Below, one piece after another: positions 20,466 through 31,993 of a stretch of 64,000 nt of DNA (position 1 is its first letter; each line of letters starts with the position of its first letter). A program made the position numbers and the translations under genes. This stretch comes from Coix lacryma-jobi var. lacryma-jobi (Eukaryota; Streptophyta; Magnoliopsida; Poales; Poaceae). The notes below the pieces were generated by a model, which was given only the letters and a program-made list of their open reading frames with translations, was not told where the DNA came from and made no database searches. The stretch is from assembly GCA_009763385.1 (NCBI GenBank), contig CM019831.1:79147845-79211844 (forward strand), given 5' to 3'.

Positions 20466-21090
20466 TCCATAGCGTAGAGCGCGGAGCTCGTTTGCACGTA
20501 GGAGTCAAGGGCGTCGCCCAAGGAACCTCTGCTGGCATCCCATAGCGCATAGGGCGGGTGCTCGTGCACGCGTAGGGAGGTACCACGGCCAGGGTCTTTT
20601 CCGAGAAGCTAGATCGTGGCGTGACATGGGCGAATGGCGACCACTGTCGGGCGCGTGGGTGGCGCGAATGCGAGGCACTGAGCATATAGCCTCAAAATTC
20701 TCAGCCCAAGTTAGCCTTTCCTTCATAGCGCAGAGGGCGGGCGCTCATGCATGCGTAGAGAGGTCAGGACGTCCCCTGGGAGAAATGTTGGCCACCGTAG
20801 CGCAGAGGGCAGGCGCTCATGCACACGTCCGATGGTGACAACAGCCCCGGCTCTGAGTTTTCATTGGCATTAGTCAGGCTGCTTGAAGACCGAATGAAGA
20901 ACGTGCGCATAACCGACGCATACAGGCACTGGACGTATAGCCTTCGGAGGTCTCAGCCCAAGCTTAGCATTCCCTTCGTAGCACAGAGGGCGGGCGCTCA
21001 TGCACGCGTAGAGAGGTCGAGACATCACTTGGGAGGACTACTGGCCGCCATAGCGCAGAGGGCGGGCGCTCATGCACGCGTCCGGCAGTT
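20466..21090. repeat. Dispersed GC-rich repeat (six copies) between convergent T1 genes
   Basis: Copies of a unit like tagcgcagagggcgggcgctc followed by atgcacgcgtagagagg lie at about 20466, 20541, 20724, 20796, 20977 and 21049. Spacing is irregular (about 70-180 bp), with non-repetitive DNA between. Confidence 0.75.
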
Positions 21091-21145
21091 ACAGTAGCCG
21101 CTACTCTAAGACTCCTTCGGCATCAGCAAGACTATTTGGAGAAAT

Positions 21146-21345
21146 TGGCGAGTCGTCCGGAGACGAGTTGGAGAGGTCGGCGAGCCGTTCGGAGACGGGT
21201 GGAGAGGTCGGTGAGCCGTCCGGAGACGGGTTGGAGATATCGGCGAGCCGTTCGGAGACGAGTGGAGAGGTCGGCGAGCCGTCCGGAGACGGGTTGGAGA
21301 TGTCGGCGAGCCGTTCGAAGACGGGTGGAGAGGTCGGCGGGCCAT
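21146..21345. repeat. Tandem repeat of about 33 bp (six units)
   Basis: Units of the type cggcgagccgtccggagac followed by gggttggagaggt, alternating between two variants (ccgtccgg and ccgttcgg), giving a higher-order period of about 66 bp. The array ends immediately before the integrase stop codon at 21349. Confidence 0.85.
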
Positions 21346-21348
21346 CCC

Positions 21349-22615
21349 TTAAGCGTAGAACTTTCTAAGGTGTTTGATACTCCAGAAGTTGGGTACGTCG
21401 ATTCCTTCAATGTTGGTGAGACGATAAGTGCCTGGTCGGGTGACCTCTTTCACCGTGTAGGGGCCGTCCCAATGTGAAGATAGTTTGTGCAGGCCGTCGG
21501 TCTTGAGTTTCCGCTTGAGGACGAGGTCGCCGACGACGAAGGATCGATCTTTTACGTTGCGGTTGTAGTAGCGGCGAACTCCATCAAGGTACTTGGCGGT
21601 GCGAAGGCAGGATGCCAGCCGTTCTTCTTCAAGGCGATCGAGGTCATCGCAGCGAGCCTTGTCGGAGGCTTCCTCATCATAGTTTTCAACGCGCGGAGAG
21701 CGGAAAACGACATCAGCGGGGATGACGGCTTCAGAGCCGAAGACCATGATGTACGGCGAAACGTCGGTGTTGCGGTTGGGTTGAGTCCGGAGACCCCAGA
21801 GCACGGAGGGGAGCTCGCGCATCCAGCGACCAGGGTGCTTCTCGTCCTTCTGGTAGAGGCGCTTCTTCAGGGCGTCGAGGATCATGCCGTTGGCGCGTTC
21901 AGTCTGCCCGTTGGCTCGAGGGTGGGCGACGGAGACATACTTGACGAGGACGCCGCGCCCTTCGTAGAAATCCCAAAAGACGTTGCCGGTGAAGTTGGAG
22001 CCGAGGTCGGTGATGATGGAGTTCGGGAGACCGAAGCGATGGATTATTTCATCGATGAAGGAGACGGCGTTCCCGGCGGTCGCCTTGTGATTGGCTTTGC
22101 TTCGATCCACTTGGAGAATTTGTCGACAGTGACGTAGATCCACTTGAAGCTGCCTGGAGCAGGTCGAAAAGGGCCGATCATGTCGAGTCCCCAGCAGGCG
22201 AAGGGCCACGAGGCCGGTATCGCTTGGAGTTCTTGCGCAGGAACGTGGGTTTGTTTGGTGAAGAATTGGCACCCCTCGCAGGTGCGGATGAGCTGTTCGG
22301 CGTCAGCAACTGCTGACGGCCAGTTGAAACCTGCACGGAAAGCCTTGCGTACCAATGTCTTTGCAGCTGCGTGGTTCCCACATTCTCTAGCATGGATGTC
22401 GAAGAGGATCTCGAGGCCATCTTCCCGGGAGACGCATTTTTGGAGCACTTTATTTCTGGAGTTCTTGCGCATGAGCACACCGTCAACCAGGATGTAATTG
22501 TTGACGCGGCGAGCGGGGCTCTCAGCTTCTGTCTTGTTAGCGGGGACAAGGTTCTCGGAGAGATACTTGATGAAGTCCTCACGCCAGTCGGATGGCGTTG
22601 TGGGTATGGCGGCAA
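21349..22615 (-). pseudogene. T1 integrase (frameshifted)
   Basis: Zinc-finger region with His and Cys ligands (HARECGNH ... CEGCQFF), core first Asp in GLDMIGPF, then a frameshift near 22090; the second half reads in another frame with IITDLGSNF (second Asp) and ANGQTERANG (catalytic Glu), followed by the C-terminal domain (VVGDLVLKRKL, then WDGPYTVKEV) to the stop at 21349. All three catalytic acids are still present, so the frameshift is the main visible damage. Upstream it adjoins the second RNase H. The + strand frame of 216 aa at 21487-22137 is the antisense shadow of this domain. Confidence 0.9.
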
Positions 22616-23200
22616 CTAATTGTTCTGTCGGCGGGGTGGAGTCATGGCGTCCATCGATGAGCCAGAGCTTGGGTGGTCGGCGATGGAGGGCTCGAGCAGG
22701 TCATGAACAAATACACCTGCGGGGGCCAGAGATCTTGAGAACGCCAGCTTGGATAAATCGTCGGCCGCCTGGTTCCGGTCTCGCGGTAGGTGGTGATATT
22801 TGACTCCGAAAAACTTATCTTCAAGCTCCCTGATGGCGGTGCAGTAGGCGTTCATCTTGTCGTTGGAGCAGTTCCAGTCCTTGTTGAGCTGGATGATGAC
22901 GAGGGCGGAGTCGCCGTACACCATGAGGCGCTTGACGCCTAGCTCGCTGGCGATACGGAGACCGTGGAGGGTGGCTTCATACTCGGCGGCATTGTTGGAG
23001 GCTGGAAAGTGTAGCCGTAAAGCGTAGCAGAGCTTTTTCACCGGAGGGAGATGTGAAGAGGAGACCAGCGCCGGCACCATGCAAGGTGAGGGAGCTGTCG
23101 AAGAAGAGGGTCCAATGTTCTGGTGCTTCTGGTGGTACTGGAGTTTGGAGGTCCGTCCATTCGGCGACGAAGTCGGCGAGTGCTTGCAACTTCATGGTCT
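22616..23200 (-). pseudogene. T1 second RNase H (Tat-type additional RNase H)
   Basis: WTLFFDSSLTLHGAGAG (first Asp) lies at the end of the RT frame; after a frameshift near 23060 the domain continues as ASNNAAEYEATLHGL (Glu), LMVYGDSALVIIQL (Asp) and RNQAADDLSKLA (Asp). This catalytic pattern and the position after the normal gypsy RNase H match the extra, archaeal-like RNase H described for Tat elements; the assignment is from remembered family patterns. It ends at 22616 with a stop before integrase. Confidence 0.8.
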
Positions 23201-24608
23201 GCCGACCCTGGAAGGCGATGTCGTAGGAGCCGAGCTCGATGGCCCACTTGATGATGCGTCCTGTAGCGTCCTTGTTGCGGAGAATGTCCCCGAGGGGGAA
23301 TTCCGTGACAACGGTGACCCGCTCGGAGCTTTGGAAGTAGTGGCGTATCTTGCGTGCAGTAATAAGGACCGCGTATAGGAGCTTTTGTACCTGTGGGTAT
23401 CGGGTTTTGGAGTTGTTCAATACCTCGCTGACGAAGTAGCAGGGTCGCTGGACGGGGAAGGAGTGGTCGGCTTCCTCGCGTTCGACGACGATGACGGAGC
23501 TGACGACCTGGTTTGTCGCGGCGATGTAGAGCAGCAAGGGCTCCTTCTCCTTTGGTGCGGCGAGCACAGGAGGCTGGGTGAAGTACTTCTTCAGGTCGGA
23601 GAAAGCATGATCGGCTTCAGTGTCCCAGACAAATTTTTTGCCAGCCTTGAGGAGCTTGAAGAAGGGTAACCCCTTTTCGCCGAGCCTGGAGATGAAGCGG
23701 CTGAGGGACGCCATGCACTCGAGAAGCTTCTGGATGTCCTTCACGTTGGACGGAGCTCGCATGCGGAGGACGACCGAAGTCTTGTCGGGGTTTGGGCGAA
23801 TGCCGTCGTGGCTGACGATGTTGCCGAGGAGTTTTCCAGACGACACGCCGAAGATGCACTTGCTGGGGTTGAGCTTCCACTTAAACCTGTTGAGGGCCTT
23901 AAAGGTTGCCTCGAGGTCAAAGATGAGCGTGTCGATGGTGCGAGTCTTGACGACGACGTCATCCACGTAAGCTTCGACCTTCTCTGGGATGAGGTCCTTC
24001 AAGCAATCCTGGATCACACGCTGGTACGTGGCTCCGGCGTTCTTCAGCCCGAACGACATGGTCGTGTAGCAGTAAGCACCGAAGGGTGTGATGAACGTCG
24101 TTTTGATTTGATCTTCTACCTTCAAGGCAATTTGATGGTAACCGAAATAGCAATCGAGAAAGGAGAGAAGTTCGCACCCGGCGGTAGAGTCGACGACCTC
24201 GTCGATGCGAGGCAGGAGGAAGGGGTCCTCAGGGCAATGCTTATTAAGGTCGGTGTAGTCAACGCACATACGCCATTCTTTATTCTTTTTGAGTACAAGG
24301 ACCGGATTGGCTAACCAATCCGGGTGATACACCTCATTGATAAAACCGGCAGCTAGGAGCCGAGTGAGCTCTACCCTAATTGCCTCCTTCCTGTCTGGCG
24401 CGAAGCGACGGAGCTTTTGGCGAACCGGTTTGGTGGTTGAGGAGACGTTCAGGGAGTGCTCGACGAACTTCGTTCCGTGGAACTCCAGGCATGTCTGCTG
24501 GTTTCCAGGAGAACACGTCGACGTTGCTCCATAGGAAGCTGATGAGCACGTCTTCCTATTTGGGGTCGAGGTTGGTGCCGATGACGGCAGTCTTCTCCGG
24601 CGCGCCAT
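22977..24608 (-). pseudogene. T1 reverse transcriptase and RNase H
   Basis: An open frame of 543 residues. RT blocks in order: ANPVLVLKKNKEWRMCVDYTDLNK, LLSFLDCYFGYHQI, FGLKNAGATYQR, then the catalytic VEAYVDDVVVKT, the thumb (KLLGNIVSHDGIRPNP), then a gypsy RNase H (PLLLYIAATNQVVSSVI, then RYPQVQKLLYAVLITARK and RVTVVTEFPL). The usual first RNase H Asp position reads YIAA, as is typical of Tat elements, whose first RNase H is degenerate. The first 40 residues of the frame are out of phase with gag-protease (ends 24622), so a frameshift lies near 24540-24610. Confidence 0.9.
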
Positions 24609-24621
24609 CCACCAGGGCCAC

Positions 24622-26265
24622 CTACTTCGTGTCCTTCAACTTCTTGCTGGAGCGCTGGTTGGAGGTCTCCGGGATCTGGAGATCATCGGGGCGGAGCTTG
24701 GCGGCGTTGGCGATGCAGTCCTGAATGCCCTGGAGCTGTTGGCGTGCTTCGGCGGAGTCGATCGTCTCCTGCTCGGACTCGTAGGCCACCTGGAGATTTG
24801 CCCGGACGCTGAGGACGCCTTTCTTCGTTGGCATCTTGAGCACGAGGTAGGCGTAATGTGGAACAACCATGAGCTTGGAGAGCGCCGGGCGACCGAGGAT
24901 GGCGTGGTAGGCGGTGTCGAAGTTGGCGACGATGAAGGTGATGTACTCCTCGCGGAAGTGGTCGGAGGTGCCGAACTGCACTGGGAGGCTGATTTGCCCG
25001 ACGGGCATGGAGGGTTTCCCTGGTACGATGCCCCAGAAAGGGAAGTTCGCTGGGAAAAGGTCCCGCTTGGAGTAGTCGAGCTCGCGGAACACCGATGCGA
25101 AGATGATGTTCAGGGCACTCCCACCGTCGACGAGGACCTTGCGGTAGCGGCAGCTGGAGGTCACTGGGTCGATGACGAGAGGAAAACACCCTGGGTACTT
25201 GTCGTCCGACCACTGGTCCTCCCCGGAGAAGGTGATGGGGCGCTCCGACCAGTCGAGGTAGCGAACATTGGTAGGGTCGTCGGTGATGGCCACAACGGAG
25301 GCGATGTCGCGTCGTACTTGGCGCTGCTTCTGCTCGGTCTCGATGACGACGTTGCCGCCGAAGATGGAGAGGGTCCTCGCTGGCGCACGAAAGGCAGGCT
25401 CATGGGCGTCGGCATCCTTGTCCTTGTCGTTGTCGATTCGCGGTCGCTTGTCGTCGCTCCCACGGACGTTGCGGGTGATGGTGTCGCACTCGCGCATGGA
25501 GTGTCTGGCGCCTTTGTAGAGAGGACAAGGGCCATTGTGGAGCTTCTCATAGTCGTTGTCATAGGTGCGCCTCGGCCGAGTATTGGTGTTGACGATGTAG
25601 CGACGGTCGCACCGACGGTGGTCCGTTCTCTGACGGGAAGACTCTGGCCGATCATGCCGGCGATCTCGGTCGTCGCGGTGGTCGCGTTGTTTGGAGCGGT
25701 GGTCGCGTCCTTCATTGCGTCGTTCATTGCGGCGATCATCGTCATGACAACACTTCGGGGATCGTGATCGGCGACGCGGGCGTTCATGGTGGCGATGGGC
25801 GTCGTCGGCGTCGGCGTAGAAGTTGGCGATCGTCATTAGTTCGGTGACCGTGGCGACCTTCTTTCGGATGATCTTGTCGCGGAGCTCCTTGTGGCGCGGG
25901 CCATTGGAGAACGTGGAGATGGCTTCTGCGTCGGCGATCTCCGGAATCATGAGGCGCATATTGGAGAATCATCGGATGTAGCTCTGGAGGCTTTCGTTGT
26001 GCTCCTGGTGGACGTTTTGGAGGTCGTAGCGCGTTCCTGGTTGGACGTAGGTGGCACTGTACGTCTTGACGAAAACTTCCTTCAGCTGCTCCCAGGTGTT
26101 GATGGAGTTCTCGGAGAGCTTGTGGAGCCAACTGTTGGCTGAAGACGACAGCATGACGGGGAGGTACTTGGCCATCACGTCAGATCCTCCTCTGGCTGCT
26201 TGAATGGCTATTTCGTACGTGGTGAGCCACTGCTCCGGGTTGGCCTTTCCGTCGTACTTGTCCAC
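24622..26265 (-). pseudogene. T1 gag (C-terminal part) and protease
   Basis: Gag capsid region (NPEQWLTTYEIAIQAA, then SANSWLHKLSENSINTWEQL) runs from 26265 to a TGA at 25969-25971 and continues in frame. It is followed by an Arg/Asp-rich region, a degenerate knuckle (CPLYKGARHSMREC) and the aspartic protease with active site VLVDGGSALNIIF and the later AILGRPALSKLM. The frame closes at 24622 after a helical region. The protein is typical of Tat elements and would be cleaved from a gag-pol polyprotein. One stop inside Gag and the broken joint to RT make it a pseudogene. The + strand 342-aa frame at 24739-25767 is an antisense shadow. Confidence 0.88.
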
Positions 26266-26546
26266 CGTGGTGACCTTGAAGCCCTGAGGCCATTGGACGG
26301 CTCGGAGCCGGGAGGTGAAAGGGCGTGGCCCTGTCGAGGCGTCGGGAGCCGGAGCATGATTGCGGGCACGATTGCCTTGGGAGACTTCCTGGTCGCGGCG
26401 TGGCGGCGTTCGCCGTCGGCGCGAGGTATGTGGGCTTGGTGGCGTCCCGCTGTACGACGATCCGGATGGTGAGGGATAGCGCCCCTTTTCGTTGCACTAC
26501 ACGGCAGTAGCCTTGACGTGGGCGACAACCTTCTGTAGTTCCGGGG

Positions 26547-27540
26547 TTACCGGAAGCTTGGAGAGTTCGTTGTAGACGACGGCGAGGTTGGCGCTTGTGG
26601 TCGGGTAAACGGGTTGATCATCGACCCTATCGAATTCGTAGATGAGGTCGTGGCCTCCAGCATTATCGTGATCCCGACGTCGGTCTTCGTCATGATGCTC
26701 CCGGTCGCGGCGCTCCTGGTCGCGTCATTCATCGTTGCGCCGGCGCCGTCGGTCGATGTTGCGTTGCTCCCGATTGGCGCGTTCGCCTTCCGTTTCGTTT
26801 GGAGGTGGAGGACTGTCGGCGAAGACATTGAAGATGATGCCACCGCGATATGGTGGGAAGTCGGCCCCGGAGTTGGTGGAGATGACGGTCGTGGACCGTG
26901 TGGAGGTGGAGCCGTTTGTCGTTGTAGATCCGGACGCCGAAGTCTCCGAGACAGTGTCGCCGGAGATCTCTTTGAAAGTCACCATGCCAACGAGTGGAGA
27001 TGGAGTCATTCGGTCGTGCTTGCTGATCGTTGCCATCTGGTCAGAGCCAAAAGACTAGAGCTGGTCGGAGAGTTGTTTGCAGCGCCTGATGCTAATATGT
27101 AGGAGCCACACCATGGAGCCCGAAGGGCATGGACATTGGAGACGAAGTGCGGTGACGAGTCGGATGCAGATCCGATCTAGGGCGGTGGGTGGGACGAGCG
27201 CTAGAAACTCCCGATGATGTACCTGAAAATTGCTCAAGGCAAGATTGGTCGGAAAGCTGGATATGAGCTACCTCGATGGCATCGATGCACTCTGCGATTC
27301 CTTGGTTGGCTCGGTCAATAGCTTCAATCAGGTCATTGCAAGGGACGATTCTTGGTGGGCGGCGTGTCGGCTTGGTGACGCTGGGGGGGGACAGCAGAGC
27401 GTCCGGCGCAGGGAGCTGCGCAGATTCCATGATTTCTGGAGCAGGAGCATGGTCGCCCATGGTCCAGATCATAGATCCGATCTGAAAAGTGGTGCCCGCC
27501 TCCGGAAGAACCATGGAGCGAGGGAAAGTGACCGCTTGGC
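26547..27540 (-). pseudogene. T1 gag N-terminal part
   Basis: Leader-proximal - frames. The first follows the primer-binding site (to 27092). A frame at 27036-26725 begins MATISKHDRMTPSP and ends in an Arg-rich stretch that continues in another frame (26843-26547). The frame changes several times, so the N-terminus of Gag is frameshifted. Little is conserved here between Tat families, so I cannot place domain limits. Confidence 0.55.
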
Positions 27541-27570
27541 AGATCATGGTGTCGTAGCACACACCCTCTA

Positions 27571-27582
27571 CCTGGCGTGCCA
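27571..27582 (-). other. T1 primer-binding site
   Basis: The - strand reads TGGCACGCCAGG, 8 nt from the LTR end; this is the kind of site seen in Tat/RIRE2-like elements. The tRNA identity was not determined. Confidence 0.7.
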
Positions 27583-27590
27583 ACTATCGA

Positions 27591-28048
27591 TGAAATATGG
27601 TCGATAGTCTACCGAGGGGTATGCCCAAGGCAGTAGATTGAGCGGCGGAGGCGTGCGAGACGTCTGCAAAGCGTAAACACAGGGACGAGAGACGGCGATT
27701 TAGACAGGTTCGGGCCGGCAAGTCGCCGTAATACCCTACGTCCTGTGTTCTGGTGGCTGGTTTGTTTTGATGGATTGGAATATGGCATGAGTTTGGAGGG
27801 GATCCTTGCTCGCCTTATATAGCCGGGAGTAGGGTTACAACATGCCGAATCCTAATAGATTACAATCGGTTCCTTTTGGCAAGGAATCCGGGTCTATCTA
27901 TTCGGATCTTACTTGTCGAGCAAGTCATCAGGAGAGTCCTTGGCGGCCGCGACGGCCTGGTCGCGGGCCGCAAGGCCTTCTGGTTGGGCCGTATCCGCAG
28001 GAGAGCCCAAGTCGTGCCATGGGGGTATACGGGTGTAATATCCCCACA
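27591..28048 (-). repeat. T1 5' LTR (458 bp)
   Basis: + strand ends TGAAATATGG...TATCCCCACA. The next bases (TGGAC, 28049-28053) would be one TSD copy. A ttatatagcc box at about 27817 is a candidate TATA box on the - strand (ggctatataa). No left partner exists in the window. Confidence 0.8.
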
Positions 28049-28583
28049 TGGACCTCCCCCCGGTTTTGAGGCTGAAACCGGGAAACCAGTCCTCAGGCTG
28101 AGTTTTGTGGCCCAAACTCAGAAACCCGCCATCGCCCAGGTTTTGTGGCCCAAACCTGGAAACCGTCATCAGCCCGAGTTTTGAGGCCCAAACTCAGAAA
28201 CCGGCCAACACCCAGGTTTTGAGGCCTAAACCTGGATACCATCCACTCGATGGTTTTTCTGGGGCTCTACCACCAAACCGAAGCCGTAGAGGGATGCATC
28301 ACCCGTGCACCCCGTCCACCCACATGTCCTCACTTGTCACTGTCCCAAGCTGTCAGCCACCATAGCTGATCCTCAGGCCACCGGTCTGTCAGTCCAAGCC
28401 TCACATCCGCCCTTCACCGCGCTGGGGCCACCGGCATGACACGTCTCTACTTGACCTTCACTTTGCCTTCGATCACCGCCTCCAAGCTCGACACCTGCAC
28501 AACACAAGCCAAAGAACATGCGCATCAAACCAGTTGGCAATCCCTCATCATCTCAAGATCTGGCATACACCCATGTATCTGCA
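28049..28583 (-). repeat. S2 3' LTR remnant
   Basis: Matches the last 535 bp of the S1 LTR on the + strand, ending GTATCTGCA before the polypurine tract. Holds the hairpin array at 28064-28285, with stems CCCGGTTT/AAACCGGG, CTGAGTTT/AAACTCAG, CCAGGTTT/AAACCTGG, GAGTTT/AAACTC and CCAGGTTT/AAACCTGG. Confidence 0.88.
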
Positions 28584-30111
28584 ATCTCCCCCTTGATGAG
28601 TGCATTGTCAACTACCAACACAAATCATATGGAATAGAAGAAAAGAAGAAGGAAGAAGTGAACTCAACCAAACGACCAGAAGCGAAGCAAAGCCAAAAGA
28701 AGTCGAATGGCATGAGCAAGACAACTTGGTTCCGAAAGACATGGGCAACGGCTCGACGCAACCAAGCAAAGCAAAGCTAGCCCTCAAGAAGAGGCAGAAC
28801 GGGCTCAACACTGCTAGCGAGAAATTTAGAGTAGAGTAGCCACAAATGAGTAAGCCAGCTAGTCCCTTCAGAAAGAGGCAAAGGCTCAACACAACTAGCT
28901 GAAAAACCACTCCAAACCAATCATCGAAGACTTCTCAAGAAACCAACTCATCAAAGAAAAATGAGCAAAGCTCCCCCTGGAAGTAAACTCCCCCTTCAAT
29001 AATGCACACAACTAGGACATGATTTGTCAAATTTCTCCCCCTTAGTTGATAATTCACAAAACAAGGCTAAACAAGGAAGCCTGAAAGGAAAGAGAAAATG
29101 CATACGAGTCACAAATGCAGGTTAGCAGCTTAAGGTATATAGTCTATAGAATGAATAGATGCTCTAAAGAGTGCTGATCCGACTACTCAACAACAAGTAC
29201 AGACGCCAGCAAAGGCTCAAACTGATCACAGAATACGAAATATGAACATATCAGCATAATGAGCAGTTTAAGCCATTCAGAAAGAGTTTCAGCATCAAAA
29301 TAGCACCAAACATGTATAGACAGGAAGTCAAGCAAATGCTAAACATGTATACAAGGTGAACTACCCTTAGCAAAGTTCAATCATCATGCTATAGAAAGAA
29401 ACATAGACTTGTGTTTTCAAATTTTATCGGAGTTGCAGCGGTGATTATACACAAGTTCAAGTTTTCAGCATGTGATTGCGAGAGGTTGAAAACTTGACAT
29501 TGCCTAACTTTTCAACCGAGCTAAGCCTATGCATAAGCAATCAGAAGCTTGAAGCAACGGTTTCGGTCTTACACTACACGGCTCAAGTTTAACTCAATGT
29601 GCAATGTGAAACAGTCTCGATACCGTGATGTGTTGTCAAGCAATCTCATCTCGATCTTTTCAATTCACTTAGACTTGGTTCAATTTTAACAGAATATGAA
29701 CATACCAAGCAAGTGAAAGACTCAGAACTAGAGACATAGCAACCTAGCATATAGGAATAGCACAAGTAACTTCAACACATTCTACACATGCTAGTTGCCA
29801 ATCTCAATGGTGAACAAGTTTCAAATTTTATATTTGATTAAGCATATTCACAATTCTGAAAAAATAGCTCTTCTCACAACATGTATCAGTGATCAAGAAG
29901 AGCCTAAGCTACAAGAATCATCATATATCATCGGAGCATACACTAATCATAACATAGATTTATTCTAAAGATTATAGACATGAAGCTCAAAAAGATGCGA
30001 ACATGATGAAATGCAAAGACTAAGAAAGAACAAAATAAAACTAAAAATAGACTAAAAACCCAAAACAAAAGGAGTCAGTCTATGATACAATAACCAAAAT
30101 GTTTCTCCCAA
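28584..30111 (-). other. S2 non-coding 3' spacer with hairpin modules
   Basis: Homologous to the S1 spacer. Hairpins: 28725-28766 (CTTGGTT/AACCAAG), 28776-28818 (GCTAGC/GCTAGC) and 28856-28901 (CAGCTAGT/ACTAGCTG). The rest (28902-30111) holds nothing coding. Confidence 0.8.
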
Positions 30112-31143
30112 CTAAAAGGGGAAACACACACCAAGCTCACCTCTCAACCTAGCAAAGGTTGATTGGTCCAAAGGCTTGGTAAAAATATCTGCCAACTCAT
30201 GATGAGTATCGACATGTCGAAGGTTGATATCACCCTTCTCATAGTGGTCACTCAAGAAATGAAAGCGCACATCAATGTGTTTGGTCTTAGAATGAAGCAC
30301 GGGGTTCTTAGCAATGCTAATCACACTCATGCTATCACAAAGCAAGGGTACTCGAGAAAAACTCAGACCAAAATCACGCAACGTGGCCATCATCCACAAC
30401 AACTGGGAACAACAGCTAGCCGCAACAACATATTCAGCCTCTGTGCTAGACTGGGCGACACTAGACTGCTTGCGAGAAGACCAAGAAATAAGAGAGGAGC
30501 CCAAAAACTGACAAGTCCTAGAAGTCGACTTACGATCAAGTCGGCAACCAGCAAAACTGGTGTCAGAGTAACCGCAAAGAGAGAGGGTTGAAGAAGTAGA
30601 ATACCAAAGCTCAAACTCAAAAGTGAAACAAAGGTACCTCATAATGCGCTTGACCGCCTAACGGTGAGAGGTGCGCGGCGACGACTGAAATCATGCGCAA
30701 AGACACACCGCAAACTGAATGTCCGGTCGTGTCGCCGTCAGGTACAATAGCGACCCGATCATACTCCGATACTCCTTCTGGTCCACGGCTTCTCCCTCCT
30801 CATCCGCATCCAGGGCCATCGTGGTCGACATGGGTGTTGGAAGAGGCTTGGCCTCACCCATATCGAACTTCTTCACTATGTCCTTGGTGTACTTGCCCTG
30901 GTGCACAAACGTCCCTTCTCGGGATTGCTTGATTTGCAACCCGAGAAAGAATGTCAACTCGCCCATCATGCTCATCTCAAATTCCCTGCTCATTGTATCT
31001 GCAAACTTGGCAACCAAAGCATGAGAAGAACCACCGAAAATGATATCATCCACGTAAATCTGAACCAAAAGAGTGTCATTGCCTTGCTTGAGGAGAAAAA
31101 GTGTTTTATCCACACATCCCATTTTAAAACCCTTAGCAAGCAA
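30112..31143 (-). pseudogene. S2 RT C-terminus and RNase H
   Basis: The RT part (from 31143) has the intact catalytic box in LVQIYVDDIIFGGSSHALVAKF and the FEMSMMGELTFFLGLQIKQ block. Two stops between 30642 and 30691 separate it from RNase H (DTSFAGCRLDRKSTSRTCQF, QSSTEAEYVVAASC, HSKTKHIDVRFHF), which ends at 30112. It shows what S1 looks like without the two TAG codons near its YVDD box. The N-terminal part of RT and all of integrase are missing at the junction near 31190. Confidence 0.9.
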
Positions 31144-31200
31144 AAAAGGTTTTCAACCTATCATACCAGGCTCTAGGGGTTTTCAACATATCATGCTGTG
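31144..31200. other. Deletion junction S2/G2 with templated filler
   Basis: S2 pol sequence runs to a ctctagggg at about 31180. Then ttttcaacatatcat (a near copy of ttttcaacctatcat about 30 bp to the left) leads into G2 LTR sequence. This is the signature of end-joining with a locally templated insertion. Confidence 0.75.
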
Positions 31201-31967
31201 GTGCCTATACATTATTTATCTGCGAATGCGTCCTATGTTCCGGATAGAGTGGTAGATCGCGGGTGTGACATTCCTGTTGAGTCCTTTGTATTCCACCTCC
31301 CGAATGTAGTGATCAGTATGGCTTAGTTAACTCATGGTTCAGGGGTTACTCTGTTTGACACCTTTACTATGGAGTTGCCTCTTGATTATAAATATGATGT
31401 GACCTAGCCAATGATTGCCAAATATGTTTGCACTAGTCAATGTATGCTATGACTTGTAATTAGAATAACTTAGGAATGTTTCTTAGTAATACCTGTTCTA
31501 ATCATCACTTGCTAGGCAGTACTGTTCTAGGATTATCCTTGATTGATCTGATCTCTGTTATCATTTATCATTATGATTTACTCTGTAACCTGATCCCTGT
31601 TTGGAGTAATTAGTGTGTTATCAGTCTTATTATAAGTGTGTGCCATATTAAATGTTGTTAAGTCCTCATTAGTATAATACCATCATATCTTGAATTGATT
31701 AGTCTCTAGGATAAATATAAATAACGATACCTGAGACTAGCTTGGGTGAAATGCTTCTACAATGGGTATATTTATATGTGCGCTTGCAGGTAAATATCTA
31801 TCTTTAAATCTAGTGCCCTGATATAATTACTCTGCTAGCTTCATGTTGGGGATGACAACTTGACATCAAGTGAAGTTAGTAGTGTCCCATACACTCTTTA
31901 GTGCCTTCACTAGTTTATTATTTTATGTGGTTCATTCTTAGAGTGATTCCATTAAGGAGTGTCAACA
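31193..31967 (+). repeat. G2 5' LTR remnant
   Basis: Matches 43880-44668 of the right LTR and ends GTGTCAACA. It has lost the first about 1 kb and shows an 8-bp gap (taggcgtg) near its left end relative to the right LTR. Confidence 0.9.
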
Positions 31968-31975
31968 AGCATTTA

Positions 31976-31993
31976 TGGCGTCGTTGCCGGGGA
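31976..31993 (+). other. G2 primer-binding site (tRNA-Asp type)
   Basis: TGGCGTCGTTGCCGGGGA, 8 nt after the LTR. One base differs from the G3 site TGGCGCCGTTGCCGGGGA, which I take to pair with the 3' end of tRNA-Asp. Confidence 0.8.

Larger units (their letters stand above)
16380..28048 (-). mobile_element. T1: Tat-lineage Ty3/gypsy element with an antisense gene (left LTR lost)
   Basis: From right to left: LTR 27591-28048, primer-binding site 27571-27582, gag (27036 to about 24900), protease, RT, RNase H, a second RNase H domain, integrase (ends 21349), tandem repeats, then a multi-exon gene on the + strand (17219-20285) and its upstream region rich in agtccccgag motifs. A second RNase H after the standard one and an additional antisense gene are known features of Tat elements. 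No partner of the 458-bp right LTR is present on the left, so the 3' end is truncated; the exact left limit (16380-16500) is uncertain. Confidence 0.85.
28049..31192 (-). mobile_element. S2: left part of a second SIRE-lineage copia element
   Basis: Contains an LTR remnant (28049-28583), polypurine tract, 3' spacer (28584-30111) and RNase H/RT (30112 to about 31180), all collinear with S1 4640-7990. The left part of the LTR was lost with the left end of T1, which had inserted in it. The right part of the same element resumes at 44669 beyond G2; about 1.9 kb of pol (by comparison with S1) is missing between the two parts. Confidence 0.88.

Noticed and set aside
21487..22137. 216-aa + strand open frame
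   Set aside because: Antisense to the T1 integrase, which has recognisable catalytic motifs.
24739..25767. 342-aa + strand open frame
   Set aside because: Exactly antisense to T1 gag-protease; composition follows from the GC-rich opposite strand.
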